64,000 nt of DNA from the NCBI RefSeq assembly GCF_000702825.1, contig NZ_JNKF01000010.1, positions 558,001 through 622,000 on the forward strand, written 5' to 3'. Below the pieces are notes generated by a model. That model was given only the letters and a program-made list of their open reading frames with translations. It ran no database searches and was not told the DNA's origin. Every line of letters starts with the position of its first letter. The first letter of the stretch is position 1. The translations under genes were made by a program, and so were the position numbers. This stretch comes from Prevotella sp. P6B1 (GTDB taxonomy: Bacteria; Bacteroidota; Bacteroidia; Bacteroidales; Bacteroidaceae). This document shows, piece after piece, positions 34,231 through 41,517 of the stretch.

Positions 34231-36030
34231 TTATTTCTTTTTCTTTCGGGGTTTGCGCATGGCCCAGCCTTCTTCGCTGAAGTCGGGCTCTTCGCCTTTA
34301 AATCCACGCTGGGCTTTATCCATCAACTCACGCCAGTTGTCTTTCTTCTGGCGTTTGGGCTTGCCACCCTTGCCTGCTCGCTCGCCACGTTCGTCGCCCT
34401 TGTTGGCATCGTTGGCATCATTGCAGCGCACCGTCTGCCCCTTGTAGCGGATACCTGTCAGCTGCATCATCACCTTCTTAGCATCCTTTTCGGGCACCTC
34501 AAAGTACGAAATGCTATCCAGCAGGTCGATATGCCCCACCTCCTGACGACCACCAACAAAGCGGTTCAGCGTCTGCATCAGCTCGCCTGGATAGAAACCG
34601 TGGCGCTTGCCAAGGTTGATAAACAGGCGGCGGTAACCCTTCTGGGGCTTGTTCTGCACCTTCTGCTTGTCGCTCTGCTGACGACGGTCCTTCTTCTCAG
34701 GCACCACGGGCTCAATCTCAGGTGCATCGGCATAGTAGGCCAGGAACTTACCAAACTCAAGCGATACAATCTTCTTTATCAGCTCGTCCTTGTCGATATA
34801 CTCAAAGTAGCGGTTGATATCCTGCATGAATGGGGCAATCTCCTCGTCGTCAACATCGGTCTTTACTATCTGATCCATCACCTTGTAGAGCTGCTTCTTG
34901 CAGATCTCTTCGGCCGAAGGAATCTCTGCCTTCACAAACTCCTTGCAGATAATCTTCTCGATGTTACGAATCTTGAACTTCTCGCGACTGTGTACAATCG
35001 AGATAGATGTGCCCTTCTTGCCTGCACGGCCTGTACGACCCGAGCGATGGGTGTAGCTCTCGATGTCATCAGGCAGTCCGAAGTTAATTACGTGCGTCAG
35101 ATCGTCAACGTCCAATCCGCGTGCAGCCACATCGGTAGCCACCAGCAGCTGCGTCAGGTGGTTGCGGAACTTCTGCATCGTCTGGTCGCGCTGCTGCTGG
35201 TTCAGGTCGCCATGCAGCGATTCGGCATTGTAGCCGTCTTTAATCAGCTTATCGGCTATCTCCTGTGTCTCCACTTTGGTGCGACAGAAGATGATGGCAA
35301 AGATGCGTGGATAGTAGTCAACGATACGTTTTAGTGCCAGGTATTTATCCTTGGCGTTCACCATATAATAGATGTGGTTAACGCTCTCGGCGCCCTCGTT
35401 GCGGCTGCCCACAACTATCTCTTTGTAGTCGTGCAGATACTTCTTGGCCACACGCTCCACCTCTTTGCTCATAGTGGCTGAGAACATCAGCGTGTGATGA
35501 TCGGCCGAGAGCGACTCGAATATCTCGTTGATACTGTCGGAGAAGCCCATATTCAGCATCTCGTCAGCCTCGTCCAGAACGATGTTTGTTACCTGACTCA
35601 GGTCGGCCTTGCCGCGATGCATCAGGTCAACCAATCGGCCTGGTGTGGCCACAATAATCTCCACACCCTTTTTCAGCGCGCGCATCTGCGGCTCGATGGC
35701 AGCGCCACCATACACGGCCTCTACGTGCAAGCCGTCGATGTATTTAGCAAAGTCGCGCAGGTCGTCGGCTATCTGCAGGCACAGCTCACGTGTTGGCGAG
35801 AGCACCAGTGCCTGTGTGTAGCGCTGTGTTGTGTCGATGCGCTCCAGCAATGGTATGCCGAACGCTGCTGTTTTTCCGGTACCAGTCTGGGCCAGGGCTA
35901 TCACATCGTTTTCGTTGCCCAACAGGTATGGTATTACTGCCTCCTGTACAGGCATGGGATGTACAAACCCTAACTCTTCGATGGCTTTGCGAATCTGCTC
36001 GCAAACGCCTAATTCTTCAAATGTCTTCAC
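34231..36030 (-). CDS. DEAD-box RNA helicase with DbpA-type RNA-binding domain
   Basis: A 599-residue protein. Q motif (TFEELGVCEQIRKAI ... PMPVQ), motif I AQTGTGKTAAF, PTRELCLQ, DEAD box VLDEADEMLNMGF, motif III SATMS, motifs IV-VI ending HRSGRTGRAGKKG. Residues ~430-550 form a linker and a DbpA-like RNA-binding domain (RLFINLGKRHGFYPGELMQTLNRF), and the tail is Lys/Arg-rich. It probably acts in ribosome assembly or RNA turnover. The start is GTG 36030: an in-frame stop lies two codons upstream and the Q motif needs residues from the very N-terminus. The short peptide gene at 36089-36193 lies upstream on the same transcript. Confidence 0.93.
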   Translation of the reverse strand: MKTFEELGVCEQIRKAIEELGFVHPMPVQEAVIPYLLGNENDVIALAQTGTGKTAAFGIPLLERIDTTQRYTQALVLSPTRELCLQIADDLRDFAKYIDGLHVEAVYGGAAIEPQMRALKKGVEIIVATPGRLVDLMHRGKADLSQVTNIVLDEADEMLNMGFSDSINEIFESLSADHHTLMFSATMSKEVERVAKKYLHDYKEIVVGSRNEGAESVNHIYYMVNAKDKYLALKRIVDYYPRIFAIIFCRTKVETQEIADKLIKDGYNAESLHGDLNQQQRDQTMQKFRNHLTQLLVATDVAARGLDVDDLTHVINFGLPDDIESYTHRSGRTGRAGKKGTSISIVHSREKFKIRNIEKIICKEFVKAEIPSAEEICKKQLYKVMDQIVKTDVDDEEIAPFMQDINRYFEYIDKDELIKKIVSLEFGKFLAYYADAPEIEPVVPEKKDRRQQSDKQKVQNKPQKGYRRLFINLGKRHGFYPGELMQTLNRFVGGRQEVGHIDLLDSISYFEVPEKDAKKVMMQLTGIRYKGQTVRCNDANDANKGDERGERAGKGGKPKRQKKDNWRELMDKAQRGFKGEEPDFSEEGWAMRKPRKKKK

Positions 36031-36037
36031 TTCTTAT

Positions 36038-36094
36038 TTTTTTTACTTTTTTACTTTTTTACTTTTTTACTTTTTTACTTTTTTACCTTTACCT
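36038..36094. repeat. Octamer array in front of the DEAD-box gene
   Basis: ACTTTTTT repeated with a strict period of 8 (AC at 36045, 36053, 36061, 36069, 36077 and 36085). On the coding strand this reads GTAAAAAA and fills the gap between the small peptide gene and the GTG start. Confidence 0.9.
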
Positions 36095-36193
36095 TACTAC
36101 TTCTGTAAATTCCGGTTTGCCGCCCTTTTGCTGTGCGTAACTCGTTGCAATGCCTGTCATCATTGCCAATGATAAAAATAGTTTTCGCATCAT
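36089..36193 (-). CDS. Very small secreted-peptide gene (34 codons)
   Basis: ATG 36193 opens 34 codons: a convincing signal peptide (MMRKLFLSLAMMTGIATSYA) followed by QQKGGKPEFTEVVR and TAA. A well-formed promoter (TTG, 20 nt, TATCTTTG) lies 30 nt upstream. The predicted mature peptide has 14 residues. It may be a real exported micropeptide, or the stub of a longer secreted protein whose remainder has been lost. It is transcribed with the DEAD-box helicase gene. Function unknown. Confidence 0.5.
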   Translation of the reverse strand: MMRKLFLSLAMMTGIATSYAQQKGGKPEFTEVVR

Positions 36194-36222
36194 AATTTTG
36201 TTTATTTAAACTTAATCGTTTG

Positions 36223-36230
36223 CAAAGATA
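36223..36230 (-). promoter_or_regulatory. Minus-strand promoter, face to face with the LOG promoter
   Basis: TATCTTTG (36230-36223) with TTG at 36253-36251, spacer exactly 20 nt. It drives the small peptide and the DEAD-box gene. Its TTG lies immediately beyond the opposing -7 element. Confidence 0.8.
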
Positions 36231-36242
36231 CAAAATTATTTG

Positions 36243-36250
36243 TAATTTTG
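36243..36250 (+). promoter_or_regulatory. Plus-strand promoter for the LOG gene
   Basis: TAATTTTG with TTG at 36220-36222, spacer exactly 20 nt, 8 nt before ATG 36259. It shares the same 34 bp with the opposing promoter. Confidence 0.8.
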
Positions 36251-36258
36251 CAAGCATT

Positions 36259-36786
36259 ATGAAAATATGTGTGTTTTGTTCTGCCAACGAGCAGATTGAT
36301 GCCGAGTTTTTTACGCTGACTGCCGAGCTCGGCAAGTGGGCGGCTGAAAATGGTCACACCATCGTGTATGGCGGTGTTAACCAGGGCCTGATGGAGTGTG
36401 TGGCCAAGGCTGCCAAGACGGCTGGCGGCCGTACCATCGGTGTGGTGCCTACCAAGGTTGAAGAAACCGGGCGCACCAGCGATTACGTAGAGATAGAGAT
36501 ACCTTGCGACAACCTGACCGACCGCAAGCAGCTGATGATGGACCAGAGTGATGTGTTTATTGCCCTGCCAGGCGGTATTGGTACACTCGATGAGATATTC
36601 ACTGTTGCAGCATCTGCCACCATTGGCTATCATCATAAGCCTGTGATTCTTTATAACATGAAAGGCTTCTGGAATCCGCTGATACAACTGCTGGATGAAT
36701 TAGATTGCTGGCACATGATCCGTGGCGACTGGCAACAGTACATCAAAGTGGTCGATTCCTTAGATGAAATCAAACAGCTGATATAA
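36259..36786 (+). CDS. LOG-family protein (cytokinin riboside 5'-monophosphate phosphoribohydrolase type)
   Basis: A 175-residue Rossmann-like protein with the LOG motif PGGIGTLDEIFTV and the N-terminal KICVFCSANEQ. Members split nucleoside 5'-monophosphates into base and ribose 5-phosphate. I chose ATG 36259; the longer frame from TTG 36220 would include the promoter. The gene is nearly leaderless. Confidence 0.9.
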   Translation: MKICVFCSANEQIDAEFFTLTAELGKWAAENGHTIVYGGVNQGLMECVAKAAKTAGGRTIGVVPTKVEETGRTSDYVEIEIPCDNLTDRKQLMMDQSDVFIALPGGIGTLDEIFTVAASATIGYHHKPVILYNMKGFWNPLIQLLDELDCWHMIRGDWQQYIKVVDSLDEIKQLI

Positions 36787-36791
36787 ACCAA

Positions 36792-36827
36792 AGAGCCCCG
36801 CTTTTTAGCGAGGCTCTCTTGTTTTTT
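36792..36827 (+). terminator. Terminator after the LOG gene
   Basis: AGAGCC-c-CGCT, TTTT loop, AGCG-a-GGCTCT, then CTTGTTTTTT. Confidence 0.8.
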
Positions 36828-36930
36828 ACAGGCTGTTCACACAACTGGTGGCGCCCAGTGCAGTAACAATGGCAGTGGCTATCGATGCAATCATCTGCAG
36901 GATAAACTTCATGGTTTCTTTCTTGCTCAT
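36826..36930 (-). CDS. Smalltalk-type small protein (34 residues)
   Basis: ATG 36930 opens a 34-residue protein: MSKKETMKF, one hydrophobic helix (ILQMIASIATAIVTALG) and the end ATSCVNSL. I recognise this as the Bacteroidota smalltalk small protein, usually found next to HU-like DNA-binding genes, amidases and DUF3987 genes. The LGATSC segment resembles a lipobox. Function unknown. It lies 69 nt after the HU gene on the same strand, with a hairpin and a heptamer array in the gap. Confidence 0.8.
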   Translation of the reverse strand: MSKKETMKFILQMIASIATAIVTALGATSCVNSL

Positions 36931-36946
36931 AATGATAATTTTTGAT

Positions 36947-36967
36947 GGTTAAAGGTTAATGGTTGAT
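36947..36967. repeat. Tandem heptamers in the HU-smalltalk gap
   Basis: GGTTAAA, GGTTAAT, GGTTGAT in tandem (period 7), directly upstream of the smalltalk leader. Confidence 0.75.
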
Positions 36968-36979
36968 GTGTTAAGCGAT

Positions 36980-36993
36980 GGGGCCGAAGCCCC
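36980..36993 (-). promoter_or_regulatory. G/C hairpin between the HU and smalltalk genes
   Basis: GGGGC, loop CGAA, GCCCC: a 5-bp all-G/C stem 6 nt after the HU stop codon, without a U-run. It may cut down read-through into smalltalk or protect the 3' end of the HU message. Confidence 0.5.
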
Positions 36994-36999
36994 CGCTTG

Positions 37000-37554
37000 C
37001 TAATCTTCGGTCGGCCCGTTGTCGTCGGGGTTACCGCCTCCGCCGGTGTTGCCACCCTGGTCGCCGCTTGAACCGCCTCCGGTGTTACCGCTCTGGCTGC
37101 CGCCGCCCTGATTGGTGGGCTCGTCGTCGGCCTCGCTGTAGTCGGTATAGTTCTTAGGCAGCTCGGTCACGTTGCCGGCTTTGGTAAGCTCTGCGCGGGT
37201 AAACTCGCCAGTGGCACGTGCGCGCAGGTACACGCTGTCGATGTGCTTGTTGGTCGAGAAATCCTCGCTCTTCAGGGCTCCGCCCTTGGCAGTCTCGATG
37301 CCAGCCGAGAAGATTGCCAGGTTAGGCAGCTTAACGGCCTTGCCCTCCAGCACCAGCTCGCGTATGCACTCTACCATGTCGGTAAGCATACCCTTGATGG
37401 CTCCCTTAGAGTAGGGCGTGTTGTGGTTCGACATGTGCTTGGCCAGCTCGTCGAGGTCGATGGTCTTGCCGATGGTAACGGCGCGTGCAAACCAGCGTCC
37501 GTACACGGAGCTCTGCTTGTTTTTGTTCTGATACTTACGATAAAATACACTCAT
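37000..37554 (-). CDS. HU-family DNA-binding protein with glycine-rich tail (HU-HIG type)
   Basis: A 184-residue protein. Residues 1-125 read as an HU/IHF-like domain of the Bacteroidota HU-HIG group (VFYRKYQNKNKQSSVYGRWFARAV ... IDLDELAKHMSNHNTPYSKGAIKGML ... GKAVKLPNLAIFS); residues ~145-184 are Gly/Asn/Asp/Ser-rich and probably disordered. HU-HIG proteins are fused to a winged helix, an Ig fold or a glycine-rich tail, as here; roles in conflicts with mobile DNA have been proposed for the group but not shown. Its promoter is well formed (37600-37607), and the smalltalk gene follows. Confidence 0.85.
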   Translation of the reverse strand: MSVFYRKYQNKNKQSSVYGRWFARAVTIGKTIDLDELAKHMSNHNTPYSKGAIKGMLTDMVECIRELVLEGKAVKLPNLAIFSAGIETAKGGALKSEDFSTNKHIDSVYLRARATGEFTRAELTKAGNVTELPKNYTDYSEADDEPTNQGGGSQSGNTGGGSSGDQGGNTGGGGNPDDNGPTED

Positions 37555-37599
37555 AATGGTTAAATTTTAAATGGTTAATACTTAATGATTTTTACGATG

Positions 37600-37607
37600 C
37601 AAAGATA
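37600..37607 (-). promoter_or_regulatory. Bacteroidota promoter for the HU gene
   Basis: TATCTTTG on the minus strand with TTG exactly 20 nt upstream. The 45-nt leader contains GGTTAAA/GGTTAAT-type elements. Confidence 0.8.
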
Positions 37608-37743
37608 GCACTATTTTGCTTCGGAACCAAATCCGTAAGCCCCTGCATTGCAAAAATTTGTTAACGCTACGTTTACGCCTCGCAAACAATATTCTCAGTC
37701 CTCGCAAACGCACCGTTTACAAATCGCATACGCCCCACGTACA

Positions 37744-37770
37744 TTGTGACTGTGATTTTGTGACAATAAG
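37744..37770 (+). repeat. Copy C of the TTTGTGAC heptamer repeat
   Basis: 27 bp that match copy B (44529-44555) at 24 positions in direct orientation. Confidence 0.7.
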
Positions 37771-37787
37771 CCCCTCGCAAAATCGCA

Positions 37788-37869
37788 GCCACCGCCATCC
37801 ATATAGTTTAAAAATAATATAATAATATTATATATTATTATATTATTTTTAATTACCCGCCACCGCCAT
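37788..37869. repeat. A/T hairpin flanked by 11-bp direct repeats
   Basis: GCCACCGCCAT occurs at 37788-37798 and 37859-37869. Between them lie 60 bp that contain a perfect 20-bp inverted repeat made only of A and T (37808-37827 with 37833-37852, loop TTATA). The arrangement looks like a short inserted element with a target-site duplication. Confidence 0.75.
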
Positions 37870-37880
37870 TATCGTACCTC

Positions 37881-37909
37881 CTTAATGTCACAAAGTCCAA
37901 GTCACAGAG
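37881..37909 (-). repeat. Copy A of the TTTGTGAC heptamer repeat
   Basis: 29 bp; its reverse complement matches copy B at 44527-44555 in 27 of 29 positions, so A and B are inverted repeats about 6.6 kb apart. Confidence 0.8.
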
Positions 37910-37945
37910 TATAAAACGAATCATTAAAAGATGTAAATTTATGTC

Positions 37946-37983
37946 ATATTGCTTGCATTATGAAATAATATTGCTTATATTTG
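37946..37983 (+). promoter_or_regulatory. Promoter and candidate operator of the toxin-antitoxin operon
   Basis: TTG (37953-37955), 20-nt spacer, TATATTTG (37976-37983). The 9-mer ATATTGCTT is repeated at 37946-37954 and 37968-37976, 22 bp apart, overlapping both promoter elements, a likely binding site for the ribbon-helix-helix antitoxin encoded next. Confidence 0.75.
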
Positions 37984-38006
37984 CAGCAGTTTAAACTTTT
38001 AAGAAT

Positions 38007-38315
38007 ATGGCACAGGTATCTATGACGGTGAGGATGGACTCACAACTAAAGCGGAATTTTGATGCACTTTGTCAGCAGCTTGGCATGAGTGCTAATGCTG
38101 CAATGAACATTTTTGCGAATGCGGCAGTCAGATCGCGTGGCATCCCTTTTAGGGTAGGGCTTGACGAGCCTAAAGTGCAGAATCCGGCTCTAAGAAGGTT
38201 TCTGGAATATCGCGAGAGTTTATCTGCCGACGATTCGCGTCCAGAACTTACTTTAGATGAAATCAACGAAGAAATAAGGTTGGCCCGCGAGGAACGAGCT
38301 GCACAAGAGAAGTAA
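38007..38315 (+). CDS. RelB/DinJ-family antitoxin
   Basis: A 102-residue protein. The N-terminal ribbon-helix-helix reads VSMTVRMDSQLKRNFDALCQQLGMSANAAMNIFANAAVRSRGIPF, characteristic of RelB/DinJ antitoxins; the charged C-terminal half (TLDEINEEIRLAREERAAQEK) would wrap the toxin. It is the first gene of a five-gene operon and is followed after 5 nt by a PIN toxin instead of the RelE/YafQ toxin that usually accompanies this antitoxin family. Repeated 9-mers over its promoter suggest autoregulation. Confidence 0.85.
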   Translation: MAQVSMTVRMDSQLKRNFDALCQQLGMSANAAMNIFANAAVRSRGIPFRVGLDEPKVQNPALRRFLEYRESLSADDSRPELTLDEINEEIRLAREERAAQEK

Positions 38316-38320
38316 GGTAT

Positions 38321-38734
38321 ATGATACAAGCAGTTATCGACACAAACGTATTGGTGTCGGCGTTTATTACTAAAAAACTAGATTCTTCAACCGCAATGGT
38401 ATGGGGGGCAGTATTGAATGGCGACATTATACCGATGTATAACGAAGAAATCATAGATGAATATACCGACGTGTTACATCGCAAGAAGTTTAACATACCA
38501 GAACAGCTGATAAAGGATGTAATCAACCACATAATGACGAACGGGGTAAGAGGCGAGCGCGTATTGAGCGACGACTTTTTCCCCGATCCCAAGGACGTTG
38601 TGTTCTACGAGGTGGCGATTTCAAAAGACGACGCCTATCTTGTAACCGGCAATACAAAGCATTTTCCCAAGAAGCCAATTGTAGTAACGCCTGCTGAGAT
38701 GCTGGAGATTTTGAAAGCAGAAAAAAATAAATGA
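38321..38734 (+). CDS. PIN-domain ribonuclease toxin
   Basis: A 137-residue PIN protein of the putative-toxin group (COG1569-like). The acidic metal-binding residues are visible: Asp7 in AVIDTNVLVSAF, Glu/Asp in NEEIIDEY, Asp in FPDPKDVVFYEVA, and Asp in DAYLVTGNTKHFP. Such toxins cut RNA. It pairs with the upstream RelB-type antitoxin, 5 nt apart, and the next gene starts 4 nt after its stop. Confidence 0.88.
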   Translation: MIQAVIDTNVLVSAFITKKLDSSTAMVWGAVLNGDIIPMYNEEIIDEYTDVLHRKKFNIPEQLIKDVINHIMTNGVRGERVLSDDFFPDPKDVVFYEVAISKDDAYLVTGNTKHFPKKPIVVTPAEMLEILKAEKNK

Positions 38735-38738
38735 ACAG

Positions 38739-39569
38739 ATGAATAAGATACTATATCCACCATTAATATCTATTGGGGTACTTTCACCATTATACGTATA
38801 CGCGCTTATTGACTTTTCTATAGGAAGTTTAATTGTTGCAGTCACATCGTCACCGCTGTTGATTTTAGTACTGTGGATGAGCATGGATAACTTCTGGATA
38901 AACCGTAGGCTTCCCGTTATTTGCCCTAACAATTATAAAACGGTAAAGGTTGGGGGCGATACTTTCGAACAAACGTTATACGTTTATGATGAGGAAAACG
39001 ATATTCACTATCGATACGAAGCGAAGACTAAAAGTTTCATCATATTGAGAGTGATGCATACCAATCCTCTACGCTATTTAAAAGAATACGAGGAAAGGAA
39101 ATATCAATTTAAGGTACGTTTTGAGCAGTTAAGTATTCCGATGACTATACAAATGTCGGACGTAAAAAGCGGCTACAGTTATGCTACTTTTGTAAGATTA
39201 ACAAAGAAAGATGCATCGCCTGAGAATATCAAGTTAGTAAGGCAAACGCTCATCGATCTGGCTCAGGATGATTATTTTAAAAGGTCGGACATTAAACAAA
39301 TTGTAGCAGCTAAAGATATCTATGTTGCATTCTATGAAGAGTTAAGCGACAATCTTTATTATATACATTATGTGAAGAATAAAGCGGTAGAGATATTTGC
39401 TGAAAACGCAGAGAGTCATAAAATTGTATCCCTGGACTATGACGAGCTTGATGAAAACTATCAGCGACTTGAGGATTTGTATGAAATGCTTGAATCAAAC
39501 GAAGTAGCTTTTGTAGGTACATTTTCATTGGCGGATTTCAAATTGCTTATCACCAAACCTGTTGATTAA
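38739..39569 (+). CDS. Unrecognised protein with two N-terminal membrane helices
   Basis: 276 residues. Hydrophobic segments at ~7-25 (PPLISIGVLSPLYVYALIDF) and ~28-47 (GSLIVAVTSSPLLILVLWM), then a ~225-residue cytoplasmic part with several beta-like stretches and an acidic C-terminal third. I do not recognise a family. The gene is visibly more A+T-rich than its surroundings (20 of 60 bases are G or C in 38761-38820), consistent with acquisition. It lies 4 nt after the PIN toxin and 13 nt before the next gene. Confidence 0.6.
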   Translation: MNKILYPPLISIGVLSPLYVYALIDFSIGSLIVAVTSSPLLILVLWMSMDNFWINRRLPVICPNNYKTVKVGGDTFEQTLYVYDEENDIHYRYEAKTKSFIILRVMHTNPLRYLKEYEERKYQFKVRFEQLSIPMTIQMSDVKSGYSYATFVRLTKKDASPENIKLVRQTLIDLAQDDYFKRSDIKQIVAAKDIYVAFYEELSDNLYYIHYVKNKAVEIFAENAESHKIVSLDYDELDENYQRLEDLYEMLESNEVAFVGTFSLADFKLLITKPVD

Positions 39570-39582
39570 AAAAGAATAACAA

Positions 39583-40563
39583 ATGGCACAGATAGAAACA
39601 GCCAGTGCGGAACTGGCATGGATACAGAAACATTTCTTTAAAGGGGCGGGCTTGGATAAGGCCAGCCGTTTGGAGGGCGAAGAGCGCAGGGCTTACGTGC
39701 TTGCGCAGGTTGAGCGATTGCTGGCAACGCCATGCGGGCATACTACAGCGGCTATATGGCTGTCGGATAGATTCTGGACGTGCGATGAGGGCAGGAAGAC
39801 ATACGATGTAGATCCTACGCCGCTGTTGATTCTGAAGGAGCAACAAACGCTTACGGCCAGGCAAATGGCGCGCCTGCGACTGATACTGGAGGTGGCTGGC
39901 CTGTGCCATGACCTGAGTCTGGACTTTACGTTCGACCTGAAGGAAGCTTTCGGTGTAGAGAACGCTTTTCGGGTATCAAACAAACAACTTGTGGAGTGGC
40001 TCACAACAACCGAATATGAAAACATAGCAAAGTATACGGCATATATTATGAAAAGGCAGGCTACCATTGTGTATGCATATGGCCGCTACCTGCCTGCGCA
40101 AGACGCGCTTGCTGAGTTATTTTCGTCGGAATACAGTTGCTTGATACGCGAACCCCAACTTACTGATATACCGCCTCGTGCCTATGTAAAGACTGTCATC
40201 GACGAACTGCAACGCATAAATGAGCATTGGCAACAGGGACGTAACAAGAGGCTGAAGCCCGATTTGATAATGCTTCACGACGAAATATATGGCGAGGTGC
40301 CCGACCTGTTTGATAAGGATGTACTGAAGGCTGCAAGGGTACTCTACGATTATATGGACAAAGAAGTGTACGGACGAATGACAGGCAACAATCCGTTTGG
40401 CCCTGAGGCGTTGAAACTCTTTGCCAAGAAGGTTTGCGAAGTGCGTGCAGAGTATCTGGCTGAAGGTTGGATTGCCGACGATTCGTTGGAGTTCAATTAT
40501 CTGATGGCTCATGCCGAAAGTTGTGGGTATGGATACTGGCGAGAGGAGGACGAGGCCTTATGA
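39583..40563 (+). CDS. Unrecognised 326-residue protein of the toxin-antitoxin-led operon
   Basis: A soluble, mostly helical protein (start AQIETASAELAWIQKHFFKG; segments LLILKEQQTLTARQMARLRLILEVAGLCHDLSLDFTFD and ENIAKYTAYIMKRQATIVYAY). No catalytic motif, membrane helix or signal peptide is evident. The stop overlaps the next start (ATGATGA), so both proteins are probably made together and may form a complex. Confidence 0.6.
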   Translation: MAQIETASAELAWIQKHFFKGAGLDKASRLEGEERRAYVLAQVERLLATPCGHTTAAIWLSDRFWTCDEGRKTYDVDPTPLLILKEQQTLTARQMARLRLILEVAGLCHDLSLDFTFDLKEAFGVENAFRVSNKQLVEWLTTTEYENIAKYTAYIMKRQATIVYAYGRYLPAQDALAELFSSEYSCLIREPQLTDIPPRAYVKTVIDELQRINEHWQQGRNKRLKPDLIMLHDEIYGEVPDLFDKDVLKAARVLYDYMDKEVYGRMTGNNPFGPEALKLFAKKVCEVRAEYLAEGWIADDSLEFNYLMAHAESCGYGYWREEDEAL

Positions 40564-41411
40564 TGAGTAGTAATCGTAGCGACTATAAGTCGGCTTCGGA
40601 ATGGCTTTCAGCACTCTTACACGATGAGGCGTGGCTTACACAGCAGGAGCGACTACAGTCAGCAACAACTGCCGAAACAATCGTTCATCGCGAGGACGCC
40701 ATCAGGCGTATTGGTATAGGCGAGACTTATGAGTTCTGGGAAATCTACGACCATCAGGTGGAGAAGGCGGTTAGCGAGGTTTGGGAGATTGCAGAGTTGT
40801 CGCTCCCAAAACTAAAGATTCAAACCATAGGCATGCTTTCGATGGCGTGGCTTGAGCAGCATTCTAACTCAGAAGTTAAAAGTGAGGTAAAGAAAACCTC
40901 GGCAAAGAAAAAGCCTGAGAAACCTCAAAAGCCTCGTGAAACGATGACGTTTTATCGGAAAAGTGGCGTAACTGAAGGACATCTGATATTACTCTACCAG
41001 AAGTTGGTTAAAGAAGAGTGGATAGAGGGCAACGAGGCTGATTTCAAAGCTCTGTTCTCAAATAAGCGAGACGAGAGTTGTGTTTTGACTTGGAAAGGTA
41101 AATTTGGTAAAGGTACGCTCGTAGAGATTTTCAAGCAGTTTGTTGGTGCCGGTATGATAACTGTAGCCAATGGTTTTACCATTCCTTCCATTTTAGAAGG
41201 TCATTTTGTGGATTCCAACGGCAAGTGGTTGACGGGACTCGACAAAGGCAATGCGGCTAACGACAAGGCGCTACCTATTATTAAGGAATGCGTAAAACTA
41301 CTGAAAGCCGACCCTGAACAGCTAATCTATGGCGATTATGAAGAGGATGAGGATTTTCTGTCGAAGTATGACCCTTACGACCATCAGGATTTGAACATTC
41401 ACAAGCGATAA
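40560..41411 (+). CDS. Unrecognised 283-residue protein, last gene of the operon
   Basis: I chose ATG 40560, which overlaps the upstream stop. Residues 1-100 are helical; ~105-125 is a Lys/Pro-rich linker (SAKKKPEKPQKP); the C-terminal ~160 residues form a compact domain beginning TFYRKSGVTEGHLILLYQKL with the segments CVLTWKGKFGKGTLVEIFKQF and FTIPSILEGHFVDSNGKWLTGLDKGNA, reminiscent of a winged-helix-containing domain of uncharacterised Bacteroidota proteins. No function can be given. A terminator follows at 41475. Confidence 0.6.
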   Translation: MMSSNRSDYKSASEWLSALLHDEAWLTQQERLQSATTAETIVHREDAIRRIGIGETYEFWEIYDHQVEKAVSEVWEIAELSLPKLKIQTIGMLSMAWLEQHSNSEVKSEVKKTSAKKKPEKPQKPRETMTFYRKSGVTEGHLILLYQKLVKEEWIEGNEADFKALFSNKRDESCVLTWKGKFGKGTLVEIFKQFVGAGMITVANGFTIPSILEGHFVDSNGKWLTGLDKGNAANDKALPIIKECVKLLKADPEQLIYGDYEEDEDFLSKYDPYDHQDLNIHKR

Positions 41412-41474
41412 AAACGCCCCCCTAAGGAGTTCTTTAGGGAATCAAATATTTTTTTTGAGAAAATTTTCGCAATA

Positions 41475-41517
41475 GCGGAATCTCTTTGAAACACAAAGGG
41501 TTCCGCTTCTTTTTGTT
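41475..41517 (+). terminator. Terminator of the toxin-antitoxin-led operon
   Basis: AGCGGAA / TTCCGCT outer stem and CTTTG / CAAAG inner stem, followed by TCTTTTTG. It is bracketed by an imperfect 20-bp inverted repeat (41419-41439 and 41545-41565). Confidence 0.8.

Larger units (their letters stand above)
37608..37945. other. Complex intergenic control region between HU and toxin-antitoxin operons
   Basis: About 340 bp with no recognised gene. It holds CCTCGCAAAC at 37678 and 37700 (a related CCTCGCAAAA at 37773), two copies of a TTTGTGAC-rich heptamer repeat (37744-37770 and, inverted, 37881-37909), an A/T palindrome (37808-37852) flanked by 11-bp direct repeats, and on the minus strand a perfect Shine-Dalgarno sequence (37883-37876) with ATG 6 nt later. 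A 68-codon plus-strand frame at 37616 looks like chance. Confidence 0.6.

Noticed and set aside
34090..35334. 414-codon plus-strand open frame
   Set aside because: It lies antisense to the DEAD-box gene, whose motifs are all intact; Leu/His-rich composition is typical of a shadow frame.
37616..37822. 68-codon plus-strand ORF in the intergenic control region
   Set aside because: Runs through repeats and the A/T hairpin, no promoter or ribosome-binding context, no protein-like composition.
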